Positions 1 to 7,839 of a DNA stretch of 34,270 nt are shown here, piece after piece; within the stretch, counting starts at the first letter, position 1; each line of letters opens with the position of its first letter. This DNA comes from Firmicutes bacterium UBA1422. GTDB taxonomy: Bacteria > Bacillota > Clostridia > Peptostreptococcales > Anaerovoracaceae. The notes beneath the pieces were generated by a model, which made no database searches, was not told the DNA's origin, and worked only from the letters and a program-made list of their open reading frames with translations. The stretch is from NCBI GenBank assembly GCA_002304835.1, contig DBPK01000023.1, forward strand, positions 966 through 35,235, read 5' to 3'. Position numbers and translations under genes: made by a program.

Positions 1-235
1 GTTCCTACGCTGGCCAGAGGGAAATCCCATGACCGGCAAAGAGAAGCCACGTCCTTAAGGGTTTGACCGATAAATCTGTTTTTTTCAGGTAAAGGACTAT
101 TTTGTTCATTTACCGTAACAGCTATGCCGCACAGGGTCCCCGACTGGACAATAGTCCAAACCGGACCGCTGTGGACATGGGTGACTATTATATCGTCCGG
201 CAGGGATTCTATTAAAGTGTCATAAGCTTTCCACA
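1..235 (-). CDS. DUF4213/DUF364-type protein, N-terminal part (runs off the left edge)
   Basis: Only the first 78 codons are in the window. The start codon is at 235 with GAGG eight bases upstream, and the gene overlaps the end of the NTPase gene by 24 bases, so the two are translationally coupled. The peptide begins MWKAYDTLIESLPDD and contains a VWTIVQSG segment, GIAVTV, GQTLKDVASL and SWDFPLASVG. That order matches the N-terminal domain of DUF4213/DUF364 proteins, which are annotated as putative heavy-metal-chelating proteins and are common in anaerobes and archaea. The function is not experimentally settled for the family as far as I know. The assignment rests on pattern recognition of the first third of the protein. 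The C-terminal Rossmann-like half lies outside the window and could not be checked. Confidence 0.7.
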
Positions 236-799
236 TAAAAATTCCTCAATATCTCTTTTTGAGTTTTCATCAAAGGGTATGATGCGGGCATCAAAACGCC
301 TGATAAGATCTTTTCTCAGCTGCGCATTAAGATCCGCTACTATACCGGGATATCCAGCCTCACTGCTCATGAACTTTGCTTTTTCATTTAGTTTGATGAC
401 TCCTATGCAGGGAATATTTCCCCCGAGAACATTATAAAGCTCATCTCTGAAAGCAGGCACCAGAAGTTCCGAACCCCCTATCTCATCCAGCAGTATCAGA
501 TTTTTTTTGCGGGCTTCTTTAAGGAGTTTGACACCGCACTTTTCAAACACTTCCATATCTTTTTGTGCGCCTTTATCGCTGCGTATGGCAAAAATGTGTT
601 CCAGATACGGAGAATAAGAAGCTTCCACATCCAGGATCCCGGCATCTGTTATGCGGTAAGCAAAAGCCTCACCATTTTCGTCAATAAGGCGTTGGCTGCA
701 GAATCCTCCTATATTATCCCGATAAGGTCTGAGGCAGTCCCTCAGCAGGGTGGATTTGCCTGTTCTTATCTGACCTTCAAGAAACAAGTGCTTTTTCAT
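212..799 (-). CDS. THEP1-like P-loop nucleoside triphosphatase
   Basis: This 195-residue P-loop protein begins MKKHLFLEGQIRTGKST, with the Walker A motif GQIRTGKS at residues 9-16. A Walker B-like LILLDEIGGSEL near residue 105 is the characteristic DEIG signature of the NTPase THEP1 family. Members hydrolyse nucleoside triphosphates in vitro; the cellular role is unclear. Length is normal for the family. The gene is divergent from the Crp/Fnr-type regulator at 929, sharing a 129-base intergenic region that contains the TGTTG-N6-CAACA palindrome, and it overlaps the DUF4213/DUF364 gene downstream. The pairing suggests the NTPase may serve a metal or cofactor process together with that protein, but this is inference. 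Confidence 0.8.
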   Translation of the reverse strand: MKKHLFLEGQIRTGKSTLLRDCLRPYRDNIGGFCSQRLIDENGEAFAYRITDAGILDVEASYSPYLEHIFAIRSDKGAQKDMEVFEKCGVKLLKEARKKNLILLDEIGGSELLVPAFRDELYNVLGGNIPCIGVIKLNEKAKFMSSEAGYPGIVADLNAQLRKDLIRRFDARIIPFDENSKRDIEEFLCGKLMTL

Positions 800-855
800 G
801 ATTTGATTTTAACACAATGACCATACAATTGAAAGAAAACAAAAACGGAAAAAGA

Positions 856-871
856 TGTTGCCGGAACAACA
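856..871. promoter_or_regulatory. Palindromic operator 1 (TGTTG-N6-CAACA)
   Basis: TGTTGCCGGAACAACA has perfect 5-base arms (6 bases with the flanking A/T) around a 6-base spacer, the half-site spacing used by Crp/Fnr-family dimers. It lies between the divergent NTPase and regulator genes. The same arms and spacer occur at 1612-1627 and 3164-3179. Relative to possible -10 elements for the regulator gene (TATCAT at 879-884 or TAGATA at 884-889) the centre falls near -28 to -33, inside the promoter. That position would suit autorepression better than activation. Confidence 0.65.
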
Positions 872-876
872 TTTGT

Positions 877-891
877 GTTATCATAGATAAC
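877..891. promoter_or_regulatory. Second palindrome over the putative regulator -10 region
   Basis: GTTATC-ATA-GATAAC is a perfect 6-base inverted repeat with a 3-base centre. It starts six bases after operator 1 and covers the -10-like TATCAT and TAGATA sequences. It could be a binding site for a second regulator or simply part of the promoter. No other copy was noticed in the intergenic regions of this window. Confidence 0.35.
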
Positions 892-928
892 AGAAAGAAA
901 AACCGGTGAAGACTCCGGCAAAGGACAA

Positions 929-1582
929 ATGGAACAAAAGGAAAGAATAGAAATAATTTCAAGATCACCTCTTTTTGAAGGTTTCTCAAAGGAAGAGTGT
1001 ACAAAGGCCTATGAAGATCTTAAACCTCAGACAAGAAAGTATTCCCGAAATGAAATAATAGTCGGCGAAGGGGAGAGAATGAATTTCATAGGCATAGTAG
1101 TAAGCGGCAAGGTGAGAGGCGAAAAGTTCCATATGGAAGGGGACGTGCATCTTGTCTATATGTATGAAATAGGAGAACTGTTCGGTCTGGACACGGCTAC
1201 CACCAGGACCAGGATCGCACCCGTTACTTTTCTTGCGGATAAAAATTCTTCGGTGCTGACTGTAAATATGGACAGAATAATGGGATCTTCCATGCAGGGC
1301 AAACTGGCTTTGAACATGATAAGCATGCTGGCAGACGAAAACATAAGGAAGTTATATAAAATCGAAACTATCTCCAGAAGGGGGTTAAGAGACAGAATAA
1401 TGACATATCTGCATATAAGGCAGAAAAAACTGGGCAGAGACGAATTTCGGATAATGATGACCCAGGAGCAGTTTGCACAGTATCTTTGCGTGAACAGAAG
1501 CGCGCTTACATGGGAACTTGCCAAGATGAAAAAAGATGGGATAATAGATTTCCACAAGGATAGTTTCATAATAAAGAAATAA
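929..1582 (+). CDS. Crp/Fnr-family transcriptional regulator
   Basis: This 217-residue protein has the two-domain Crp/Fnr layout. A cyclic-nucleotide-binding-like beta-roll covers residues 10-125 (PLFEGFSKEECTKAYEDL, IVVSGKVRG, YEIGELFGLD), and a winged helix occupies the last 75 residues with TQEQFAQYLCVNRSALTWEL as the helix-turn-helix. No Fnr-type N-terminal cysteine cluster is present, so it is probably not an Fe-S oxygen sensor. The cNMP contact residues are not convincingly conserved either, so the effector is unknown. AAAGGA lies just upstream of the chosen ATG. A palindrome of Crp/Fnr type (TGTTG-N6-CAACA) occurs in its own promoter, just after its stop codon ahead of 1786, and ahead of 3245. 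I infer that it controls all three units. Confidence 0.88.
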   Translation: MEQKERIEIISRSPLFEGFSKEECTKAYEDLKPQTRKYSRNEIIVGEGERMNFIGIVVSGKVRGEKFHMEGDVHLVYMYEIGELFGLDTATTRTRIAPVTFLADKNSSVLTVNMDRIMGSSMQGKLALNMISMLADENIRKLYKIETISRRGLRDRIMTYLHIRQKKLGRDEFRIMMTQEQFAQYLCVNRSALTWELAKMKKDGIIDFHKDSFIIKK

Positions 1583-1611
1583 GAAGAACAAATCGGAAAA
1601 AATTTCATTAA

Positions 1612-1654
1612 TGTTGGTACGACAACAAAAAACCCTGCCAAGGCAGGGTATTTT
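1612..1654 (+). promoter_or_regulatory. Putative class II Crp/Fnr-dependent promoter of the 1786 gene (operator 2 and -10)
   Basis: TGTTGGTACGACAACA (1612-1627) repeats the operator arms. A -10-like TATTTT lies at 1649-1654 with no recognisable -35. This predicts a start near 1661 and puts the operator centre at -41.5, the standard position for Crp/Fnr activation. The regulator gene's terminator hairpin lies inside the promoter spacer and would not be transcribed from here. Confidence 0.5.
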
Positions 1655-1657
1655 ATT
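1633..1657 (+). terminator. Intrinsic terminator of the Crp/Fnr-type gene
   Basis: CCCTGCC-AA-GGCAGGG forms a 7-base GC-rich stem, preceded by an A-run and followed by TATTTTATT. It lies 50 bases after the regulator stop codon. The loop is very short as drawn, so the innermost pair would open to give a four-base loop. Confidence 0.75.
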
Positions 1658-1710
1658 AGTATAAGGTCGTCAGCGAGGCCTTACTCTTATTCAAAAATAT
1701 TTTGCCTCAT

Positions 1711-1741
1711 ATCAGCTGGCGGATATTATCCGCCGGCTGAT
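1711..1741 (+). other. Strong hairpin in the leader of the 1786 gene
   Basis: A 14-base stem (one G-U pair) runs from ATCAGCTGGCGGAT to ATCCGCCGGCTGAT with the loop ATT. It is followed by GAAACAAAA rather than a T-run, so it is not a standard terminator on either strand. It ends 45 bases before the start codon and would lie at about +50 of the predicted transcript. Possible roles are mRNA stabilisation or a binding target. Confidence 0.5.
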
Positions 1742-1785
1742 GAAACAAAAAAAGCGACAGGGGAAGGGAAGAAAGGAAAGATATT

Positions 1786-3069
1786 ATGGAATTTTTCGAT
1801 ATGGTCCAAAGAAAACGCATGAGCAAAGTCATAGCCATATTCCTGGCGATATGCCTGATATTCACCATGGGGATGTTTGTAACAACGGATATTGCAAAGG
1901 CAGATGTGGTGGATGTTGGAGCAAGAAACGGAGAAGACTGGACGTCAGCTGCTGCACCTGATTTAAATGCCCTTGATGAAAACTTGTTTTTGATAGAAGT
2001 AACAGGTCCGGCAGGGACAAAAACTGTTCAGGTCAAGAAATCTAATGTCCTGGCACTGAATTTTTATAAGGGTACATATAAGTGGCCGGTGGACAAAGAA
2101 GTGACCGGAACAGGTGTGAGCCTGGCAGATTTACTTGAGGCAGAAGGCATTGATACTGCCGGTATAACCAGCGTTGTTGAAGTGGCAGGAGGAGACAAAC
2201 CGTTGACAACAGTCAATTTGGTGTCCGATATCAATGGCAAATACAACAAAGTGCTTATCGCATTTACTGAAGAGGGAAGTACACCCCCTACAGTGAGCGC
2301 AACGAGGTTTCTTCTTCCTATAACCATTACGGATGGGGTCAGTGGACTAGGCAAAAAGATAGCTGTATCCGGCATTACAAGGCTGGAATTGACCACTACT
2401 CAGAGATTCACAAATGAAAGAGTAGCTGATCAGACACGCAAAGCTTCCGGGATAACTGCCAAGGGAAGTTTTTCACCACAGGATATCCTAAAAGTTTCAT
2501 CGCTGAAAAAGAGCAGCTCAGCATACAAGGCTTTAAAAAAGAAACTGGGCAAGAGCAACAGTGTCATATTGGCAAGAAAAATTTCGGTTTTTAACGGTTA
2601 TGGTATTGAACAGTCATACAATAAAGCGGTCAAGCTGACATTCAAAGTGTCAAAGAAATATAACGGACAGAAACTGAAATTGGTCAATACCCATTTGGGA
2701 AAAAACAAGACATATACTGCCAAAGTCAAAAAAGGAAAAGTTACTTTCAATGTAAAAAGCGGATTATCTGATTTTGTTTTGGGTAAGGAATACGGAAACA
2801 TAAGTTATAAACTGAAAAAATCCGGGATTTCCAAAATCAAGGTAACATGGAAAGGAATCAAGGGCGCAGTTAAATATCAGATCGCAAATAACCATACCGG
2901 AAACGGTGATTTCAAAACAAAGCATACTTCCATAAAAAGTTCACGTACTTATTTCAGCATAGGAAAGAAAGCAAACAAAACATACAAATTCAAAATGAGA
3001 TACTGCAAGATAAAAGACGGAAAAAAAGTATGGAGTGAATGGTCAAAGGTAAAAACTATCAAACTGTAA
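1786..3069 (+). CDS. Secreted protein with a SUOX/molybdopterin-binding-like domain and C-terminal FN3
   Basis: This 427-residue exported protein has a signal peptide at residues 1-40 (basic RKRMSK, a hydrophobic core, cleavage near AKA-DVV). Residues about 45-205 resemble the sulfite-oxidase/molybdopterin-binding-like fold seen in other proteins of this locus: a VEVTG-type first strand, VSLADLLEAEGIDTAGITSVVEVAGG, and a closing KKIAVSGITRLELT segment. No cysteine is present where the molybdenum ligand would be, so catalysis is unlikely. A lysine-rich stretch follows, then an FN3-like domain at about 340-427, probably for cell-wall association. The gene has its own operator/promoter upstream and a terminator downstream, so it is a monocistronic partner of the 3245 operon. 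The fold assignment is by pattern only. Confidence 0.65.
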   Translation: MEFFDMVQRKRMSKVIAIFLAICLIFTMGMFVTTDIAKADVVDVGARNGEDWTSAAAPDLNALDENLFLIEVTGPAGTKTVQVKKSNVLALNFYKGTYKWPVDKEVTGTGVSLADLLEAEGIDTAGITSVVEVAGGDKPLTTVNLVSDINGKYNKVLIAFTEEGSTPPTVSATRFLLPITITDGVSGLGKKIAVSGITRLELTTTQRFTNERVADQTRKASGITAKGSFSPQDILKVSSLKKSSSAYKALKKKLGKSNSVILARKISVFNGYGIEQSYNKAVKLTFKVSKKYNGQKLKLVNTHLGKNKTYTAKVKKGKVTFNVKSGLSDFVLGKEYGNISYKLKKSGISKIKVTWKGIKGAVKYQIANNHTGNGDFKTKHTSIKSSRTYFSIGKKANKTYKFKMRYCKIKDGKKVWSEWSKVKTIKL

Positions 3070-3097
3070 GAACAGAAAATATTAAAAGAATGATTTT

Positions 3098-3135
3098 AGC
3101 TTCTCATTATCTTAAAATAGTGAGAAGCTTTTATA
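3098..3135 (+). terminator. Intrinsic terminator after the 1786 gene
   Basis: AGCTTCTCA (3098-3106) pairs with TGAGAAGCT (3121-3129), a 9-base stem with a 14-base loop. It is followed by TTTTATATATT and lies 29 bases after the stop codon. It separates the 1786 gene from the downstream operon. Confidence 0.85.
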
Positions 3136-3163
3136 TATTAATATATTAGACACACACAAAAAG

Positions 3164-3206
3164 TGTTGTTCAAACAACACTTTTAAACTTGCCATAAAGA
3201 TATACT
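3164..3206 (+). promoter_or_regulatory. Putative class II Crp/Fnr-dependent promoter of the 3245-18665 operon (operator 3 and -10)
   Basis: TGTTGTTCAAACAACA (3164-3179) sits inside a longer palindrome with 12-base arms (about 3159-3184). The -10-like TATACT at 3201-3206 predicts a start near 3213, which places the palindrome centre at exactly -41.5. There is no good -35 hexamer (CACTTT at the expected place), as expected for an activator-dependent promoter. Because the arms are A-rich on the left and T-rich on the right, the element could also act as a weak terminator hairpin. A conventional terminator already lies upstream at 3098, which favours an operator. Confidence 0.6.
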
Positions 3207-3244
3207 AAAGGCAGGGAAAAAACAATTAACGGAGAAATAAAACA

Positions 3245-5947
3245 ATGAGATCATCCAAAAAAACATATTTGAACAGAAGAGTGTCGGCTCTGATAATTGC
3301 ATTATCCATGATTGCCGGTCTTTTGGGAAACATGGGATATGCCAAAGCAGAAGAAACTGTATGGGATGGGGCTTCGGATGTATCCTGGTATACGGTCGAT
3401 AAGGATGCATTGTCATATGAAATAGAAACAGCCCAGCAACTGGCCGGCCTTGCTGAAATAGTAAACGGCACAGCCGAAGATGAATATGGCCAAATAGAAA
3501 AAAACGATTTTGAGGGAGTCACTTTTACATTGACTGCTGATATTGTTCTTAATACTGATCCCATTCCAGGCAGGGATGATACCCTTAAGGAATGGACACC
3601 CATAGGAGGCGGAGCAAATAAAGAAGTATTTCGGGGGACATTTGATGGGCAGCAATATTCTATTAAAAACATATATATAAATGCCGACGGATCCTGGGGA
3701 GAAGATGAAAACAGAAATATAGGTTTGTTCGGGTATATAGGCGGAGAAGCTGCAGTTAGAGATCTGACAATAAAAGACGGCTGGATATTCGGAAGAAGAG
3801 CAGTCGGTGCAGTGGTTGGCAGAACAGAAGATTATAATGCTTCTCTGGGTCACGGAGCCATAATAGAGAATTGCCATAATGTAGGCACAGAAGTGACATC
3901 AACAGAGAAAACAGGAGTAGGAGGGATCGCAGGGGCCGGTTACAATATGGCACTAATATGCAATTGCACCAACAGCGGAGACATAAAAGCAGAGGGAGGA
4001 TATGATGCCGGCGGTATAGTAGGTGATTGCGAAGGAATAATACAAAACTGCAGTAATTCAGGTAAAGTTTCCAGCATAACAGGAAATGCGGGAGGCATAG
4101 TAGGCTACAATCAGCAATTCGATACATACGTACCTCAGACAATAAACTGTTATAACACAGGGGAGGTTTCAAGTGGCGGCTATGCCGGAGGAATCATAGG
4201 ATATCAGGAAGGCGGTTCCCGGAATTGTTATAATGTGGGAGCCCTTTCGGGAGACGGCAATAACGGAGGAGTTATCGGGGATCTTAACAGTCGCCATGAT
4301 AATGAAAATCTTTATTTTTTGGATAGTGCTGACTCAGGAGTTGCCCGGCAGCAGGCGGGAACTACAGGAAGTGTAGAAACAACAGAAAAAACCGAAGATG
4401 AAATGAAAGGCGAACCTTTTCCCGGCTTATTGAACGGGGACGATACAGATTATGGGGAAGGGGACGCTTTCAGATATGAGGCCGGTGATTATCCGGTATT
4501 TCCTGCATATAATGACGGCAGGGAAAAAGTGGTTTCTGATATCAAAATAACAGCTCCTCCATCTAAGGTTTATTATAAAACAGGAGACGTATTGAGCCTT
4601 TCCGGCATGAAAGTTATGATAAGTTATGCCGATGGCAGTGCGGCAACAGAGATCACATACGAAAACAATACGCCTGCAGGTATTCTTACAACTCTTTCAG
4701 ACAGTGATACTAGCGTGGCCGGCACAAAAACAGCCGACATAAGGTATGGCTACCGCACAGCCAATCAAGCCCTTATGGTGTGTGATGTCAATATCGTCTA
4801 TGGCCTGATAGCTGATCTTGGGGAAATCAAGTGGGACAGCGGAGGTAAACTGGTGGAAGCAAGGTCGGCATACGCTGTACTGGAAGGCGATGAAGGCATA
4901 AATAAAGGAGTTGAAAATTACAGTGACCTGGAAACTGCTGAAAACTCATATAAAAATACGGAAGAGCCACCAAACGGTATAGCATATACCGGTTTTGGCG
5001 AGTATATCGAAAGCATAAGAGAAGAATATAAGGAATCGAGCATAGCAATAGAAGGAGGGGAACTTGATAATATAAAAAGCGATACTCTAGGTATAATCGG
5101 GAGCCGGGAAATTGAAGTTGCAGGGATCTGGGAAAAACTCAAAGAAGCGGAATCCGGAATCACTGCCCTTTCAAAATACCTGAAACCGAGTCTTTCTTTT
5201 GCACAGATCGCAGTTGAAACCCAGACATATACGGGATCGGCATTAATGCCTGAAATAGTAGTGACATACAGCGGCAGAACACTTGTGAGAAACACGGATT
5301 ATGAGGTGGCATATTCAAACAACATAAAAGCCAGGGCATCAGGGAAAGTCACTGTTACAGGAAAAGGAGATTACAGAGGGACAACTTCAGCAACCTTTTA
5401 TATAGTTCAGGCCGCAAATAAAATATACTGCAAGGACAGGATAGATAAAACCTACGGGGCAACAGCCTTCAGCCTTGGAGCCACCGCCCGTGAGAGTGCC
5501 TTGATTAGTTATGCTTCGGGTAATACCTCGGTGGCAGCTGTTTCGGCCGGCGGTAAAGTTACAATAAAGGGAACGGGGATCGCAAGTATAACTGTAACTG
5601 CAAAATCAACGGCTAACTACAGAACAACAGCAAAAACGGTCACAATATATGTGAGACCAAAAAAGGTAAGCATCTACAAAGTGACTTCACCGAAAAAAAG
5701 GACTTTGAAAGCAACCTGGAAAAGAGATAAAAAAGCAACAGGGTATCAGGTAGTATGCGCCACCAACAAGAAATTTACAAAAAACAAAAAAACCGCTTTG
5801 GCAGGAAAGAGCAAAACGACATCCAAGACTATAAAAAACCTTAAAAAAGGCAAAAAGTATTATGTAAAAGTCAGGGCATATAAAACGGCCCGGGGACAGA
5901 AGATATATGGTTCATACAGCAAAGTCAAAACAGTAAGAGTTAAATAG
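3245..5947 (+). CDS. Large secreted surface protein: GLUG-type beta-helix, Ig-like modules, C-terminal FN3
   Basis: This 900-residue protein has a signal peptide at 1-36 (ending YAKAEE). A region around 45-150 has the AEIVNGT / GTFDGQQYSIKNIYI pattern that precedes GLUG repeats. About six GLUG-type repeats follow at 185-350 (GVGGIAGAG, DAGGIVGD, NAGGIVGYN, YAGGIIGYQ), predicted to form a right-handed beta-helix. Then come a bacterial Ig-like module at about 430-515 (VYYKTGDVLSLSGMKV), a helical spacer at about 525-650, another Ig-like repeat at 660-720 (YTGSALMPEIVVTYSGRTL) and a lysine-rich FN3 domain at about 805-900. No LPXTG motif is present, so attachment must be through wall polymers. 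It is the first gene of the operon under operator 3. It could be an adhesin or the outermost ligand-capture protein of the transport system; I cannot tell which. Confidence 0.75.
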   Translation: MRSSKKTYLNRRVSALIIALSMIAGLLGNMGYAKAEETVWDGASDVSWYTVDKDALSYEIETAQQLAGLAEIVNGTAEDEYGQIEKNDFEGVTFTLTADIVLNTDPIPGRDDTLKEWTPIGGGANKEVFRGTFDGQQYSIKNIYINADGSWGEDENRNIGLFGYIGGEAAVRDLTIKDGWIFGRRAVGAVVGRTEDYNASLGHGAIIENCHNVGTEVTSTEKTGVGGIAGAGYNMALICNCTNSGDIKAEGGYDAGGIVGDCEGIIQNCSNSGKVSSITGNAGGIVGYNQQFDTYVPQTINCYNTGEVSSGGYAGGIIGYQEGGSRNCYNVGALSGDGNNGGVIGDLNSRHDNENLYFLDSADSGVARQQAGTTGSVETTEKTEDEMKGEPFPGLLNGDDTDYGEGDAFRYEAGDYPVFPAYNDGREKVVSDIKITAPPSKVYYKTGDVLSLSGMKVMISYADGSAATEITYENNTPAGILTTLSDSDTSVAGTKTADIRYGYRTANQALMVCDVNIVYGLIADLGEIKWDSGGKLVEARSAYAVLEGDEGINKGVENYSDLETAENSYKNTEEPPNGIAYTGFGEYIESIREEYKESSIAIEGGELDNIKSDTLGIIGSREIEVAGIWEKLKEAESGITALSKYLKPSLSFAQIAVETQTYTGSALMPEIVVTYSGRTLVRNTDYEVAYSNNIKARASGKVTVTGKGDYRGTTSATFYIVQAANKIYCKDRIDKTYGATAFSLGATARESALISYASGNTSVAAVSAGGKVTIKGTGIASITVTAKSTANYRTTAKTVTIYVRPKKVSIYKVTSPKKRTLKATWKRDKKATGYQVVCATNKKFTKNKKTALAGKSKTTSKTIKNLKKGKKYYVKVRAYKTARGQKIYGSYSKVKTVRVK

Positions 5948-5998
5948 AAAGAAAGCATCGGCAAGAAAGAGTCGGACCAAACAAAAAAATACAAAAGA

Positions 5999-7189
5999 AT
6001 GAAACAAATAATGTGCAAAAACAAAAAAAGAATACTGATAATAGCAGCAGGTTTGGTGCTGCTGTTTTCAGCTATGTATTTTTCAGTTAAGACAGCCGAT
6101 GCTTCCGCTTCAAAGATTGATATATATGTGGGGTATTACGGAGGGCCATATTATTTGAAGAAGTCATACAGCGTCAATGACATGTATTCTCTTCCTACTC
6201 ACAGGCGGGTGTATTCCTTCATTGATGCGGCCCCAAGACCCTGTTTGGACTGTGCCATAGGAGTAGATATGGAAGATCTTATAAGTGATGCGCAAATAGA
6301 TATGAACTCCATTGAAACTTTTTATTTTTATACCAGCGACAGCGGAGACACCTATTATACATCATTCCCAAAAAGTGAATTGATAGATACTGTAAGATAT
6401 TATTATCCCGAACTTTACAGACATTTTGACAAACTGCAGGGAGGAACGGAAGGGGCAGAAGAAGGTGCGGTGACCATCCCCGCCATGCTGGCCATATCAG
6501 ATGACTTTATAAAAATGGAGGCGGGGGACACATTTGTTGAGAATTATGATAATCAGACTTCAGAAAACCGTTTCAGGCTACTGTTCGGCCAGACTGATAC
6601 GGTCACAAGAAACGCAACAAGGGCTGCCAAGTATGTTGGAAGGATAAATATCATGCTGGGCGGATATCCCACCATAACAGCCACAAATTCATACCTGGAT
6701 ATGAAGGTCGGAAGCAAAAAAAGTATCAGTCTTACAATAGATGCGGCAGATATCCTTCTTGAGAAGAAAATAAAAGAGAACATAACATGGACATCAAGTG
6801 ATGAAAGCGTGGCCACTGTGGATAGGAACGGCATAGTGACAGTAACAGGTGAAGGAGAAACGGTAATAACGGCTAAATACAAAGATCAGTCAGTGGAAGT
6901 GATAATAAACGGGGAGAAAGGTACTGCAGCCGGCTCCGGCATGGGAGAAGGAAGTGGCAGTGGCGGCATAAGCGAAGTGAGCCTGGGAGATGGAGACGGA
7001 ATAAAAGTAAAAGTCTCAGGCGGTAGCGGTCAGGCTTGGCGCGTATACGAAATGGATGAAAAGGCAGAAGAGCTGCCGGAAATAAAAAAGAACAATGATC
7101 TGATCCCGGTCATAGTAATCATAATTATCCTGCTGGTTTTGGGAATAGCAGGAAGAACAATGAAGTTCTATAGAGAAGTGCGAGGTTAA
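5999..7189 (+). CDS. Membrane-anchored extracellular protein: SUOX-like domain, Big_2-type Ig domain, C-terminal TM
   Basis: This 396-residue protein is predicted to be type I. It has a signal peptide at 1-36 (ending ADASAS). A domain of about 38-225 opens with a VGYYGGPYYLKKSYSV strand and contains VDMEDLISDAQID, MNSIETFYFYTSD and RFRLLFGQTD, the layout shared with the SUOX-like domains nearby. A CLDC pair is near residues 80-84. Residues 228-305 form a Big_2-like Ig domain (ITWTSSDESVATVDRNGIVTV). A Gly/Ser-rich linker leads to one transmembrane helix (LIPVIVIIIILLVLGIAG) and a short basic tail. It lies three bases before the ExbB-like gene, so it may be the wall-spanning partner of that motor, but this is inference. 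The start lacks a strong ribosome site; an ATG at 6011 is an alternative. Confidence 0.65.
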   Translation: MKQIMCKNKKRILIIAAGLVLLFSAMYFSVKTADASASKIDIYVGYYGGPYYLKKSYSVNDMYSLPTHRRVYSFIDAAPRPCLDCAIGVDMEDLISDAQIDMNSIETFYFYTSDSGDTYYTSFPKSELIDTVRYYYPELYRHFDKLQGGTEGAEEGAVTIPAMLAISDDFIKMEAGDTFVENYDNQTSENRFRLLFGQTDTVTRNATRAAKYVGRINIMLGGYPTITATNSYLDMKVGSKKSISLTIDAADILLEKKIKENITWTSSDESVATVDRNGIVTVTGEGETVITAKYKDQSVEVIINGEKGTAAGSGMGEGSGSGGISEVSLGDGDGIKVKVSGGSGQAWRVYEMDEKAEELPEIKKNNDLIPVIVIIIILLVLGIAGRTMKFYREVRG

Positions 7190-7191
7190 AA

Positions 7192-7839
7192 ATGATTTCA
7201 CAAGGACTAAGTGATGCGCTCAGAGCTGTGGCGGAAGCAGCGCTTACGCCGGTAGTAATAATACTGCTGGCTTTGATAGCAGTGACCATAATACTGCTGG
7301 GAACGCTTATAGCTGAATTTTTTACTGAAAGGCGGCATCTGAAGGTGAAAATGCCAGTTCTTATAAACCAGATCAGAGCAGCCGAAAAAAGTCCTGAGGA
7401 GATAATCACAGGAAGCGGTCTCATAAAAAAACAAAAAGAGACCCTCAGAGAGCTGGTGCTTCAAAGCGAGCTCAGCAATACCATGAGGGAAGCACTGGCA
7501 GTAAGACTTTTGACGGAGACAAGGGCCAGATATGATGGAATAGTAAATATAACCAATGTGATAGCAAAGATAGGTCCTATGCTGGGGCTTTTGGGAACAT
7601 TGATACCTCTGGGACCGGGGATAATCGCCCTGGGAAGGGGCGATACTTATACTCTTTCCACATCGCTTCTTACTGCGTTCGATACTACAGTGGCAGGTCT
7701 TATATGTGCCGCAATAGCATTGATAGTATCAGTCATAAGAAAAAAGTGGTATGCTGACTACATGTCTATGCTGGAGACACTCATGGAATGTATACTGGAC
7801 AAGGAGAAGAAAGATGATAAGGCGCTTTGGAACAGGTAA
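7192..7839 (+). CDS. MotA/TolQ/ExbB-family proton-channel protein
   Basis: This 215-residue membrane protein has a first transmembrane helix at about 17-42, a long cytoplasmic stretch and two further helices at about 120-180. The second and third helices carry the family signature: IAKIGPMLGLLGTLIPLGPG and then SLLTAFDTTVAGLICAAIAL. The GLLGT and FDTTVAGL motifs match ExbB and TolQ, which form the pentameric proton-driven stator of Ton/Tol-type motors. The start is well placed after GAGG. It overlaps the DUF2149 gene by 26 bases. Finding it inside an ECF transporter operon, in a cell with no sign of an outer membrane, is unusual. Energising the extracellular binding proteins encoded around it is the likely role. 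Confidence 0.85.
   Translation: MISQGLSDALRAVAEAALTPVVIILLALIAVTIILLGTLIAEFFTERRHLKVKMPVLINQIRAAEKSPEEIITGSGLIKKQKETLRELVLQSELSNTMREALAVRLLTETRARYDGIVNITNVIAKIGPMLGLLGTLIPLGPGIIALGRGDTYTLSTSLLTAFDTTVAGLICAAIALIVSVIRKKWYADYMSMLETLMECILDKEKKDDKALWNR

Noticed and set aside
1156..1641. Long minus-strand open frames opposite the Crp/Fnr gene
   Set aside because: They lie over a gene with clear family motifs, have no ribosome site and encode low-complexity hydrophobic peptides typical of antisense shadows.
3159..3184. Terminator reading of the 12-base palindrome before 3245
   Set aside because: It has A-rich and T-rich flanks, but a better terminator lies at 3098-3135, and its core matches two other operators with a -10 at the right distance.
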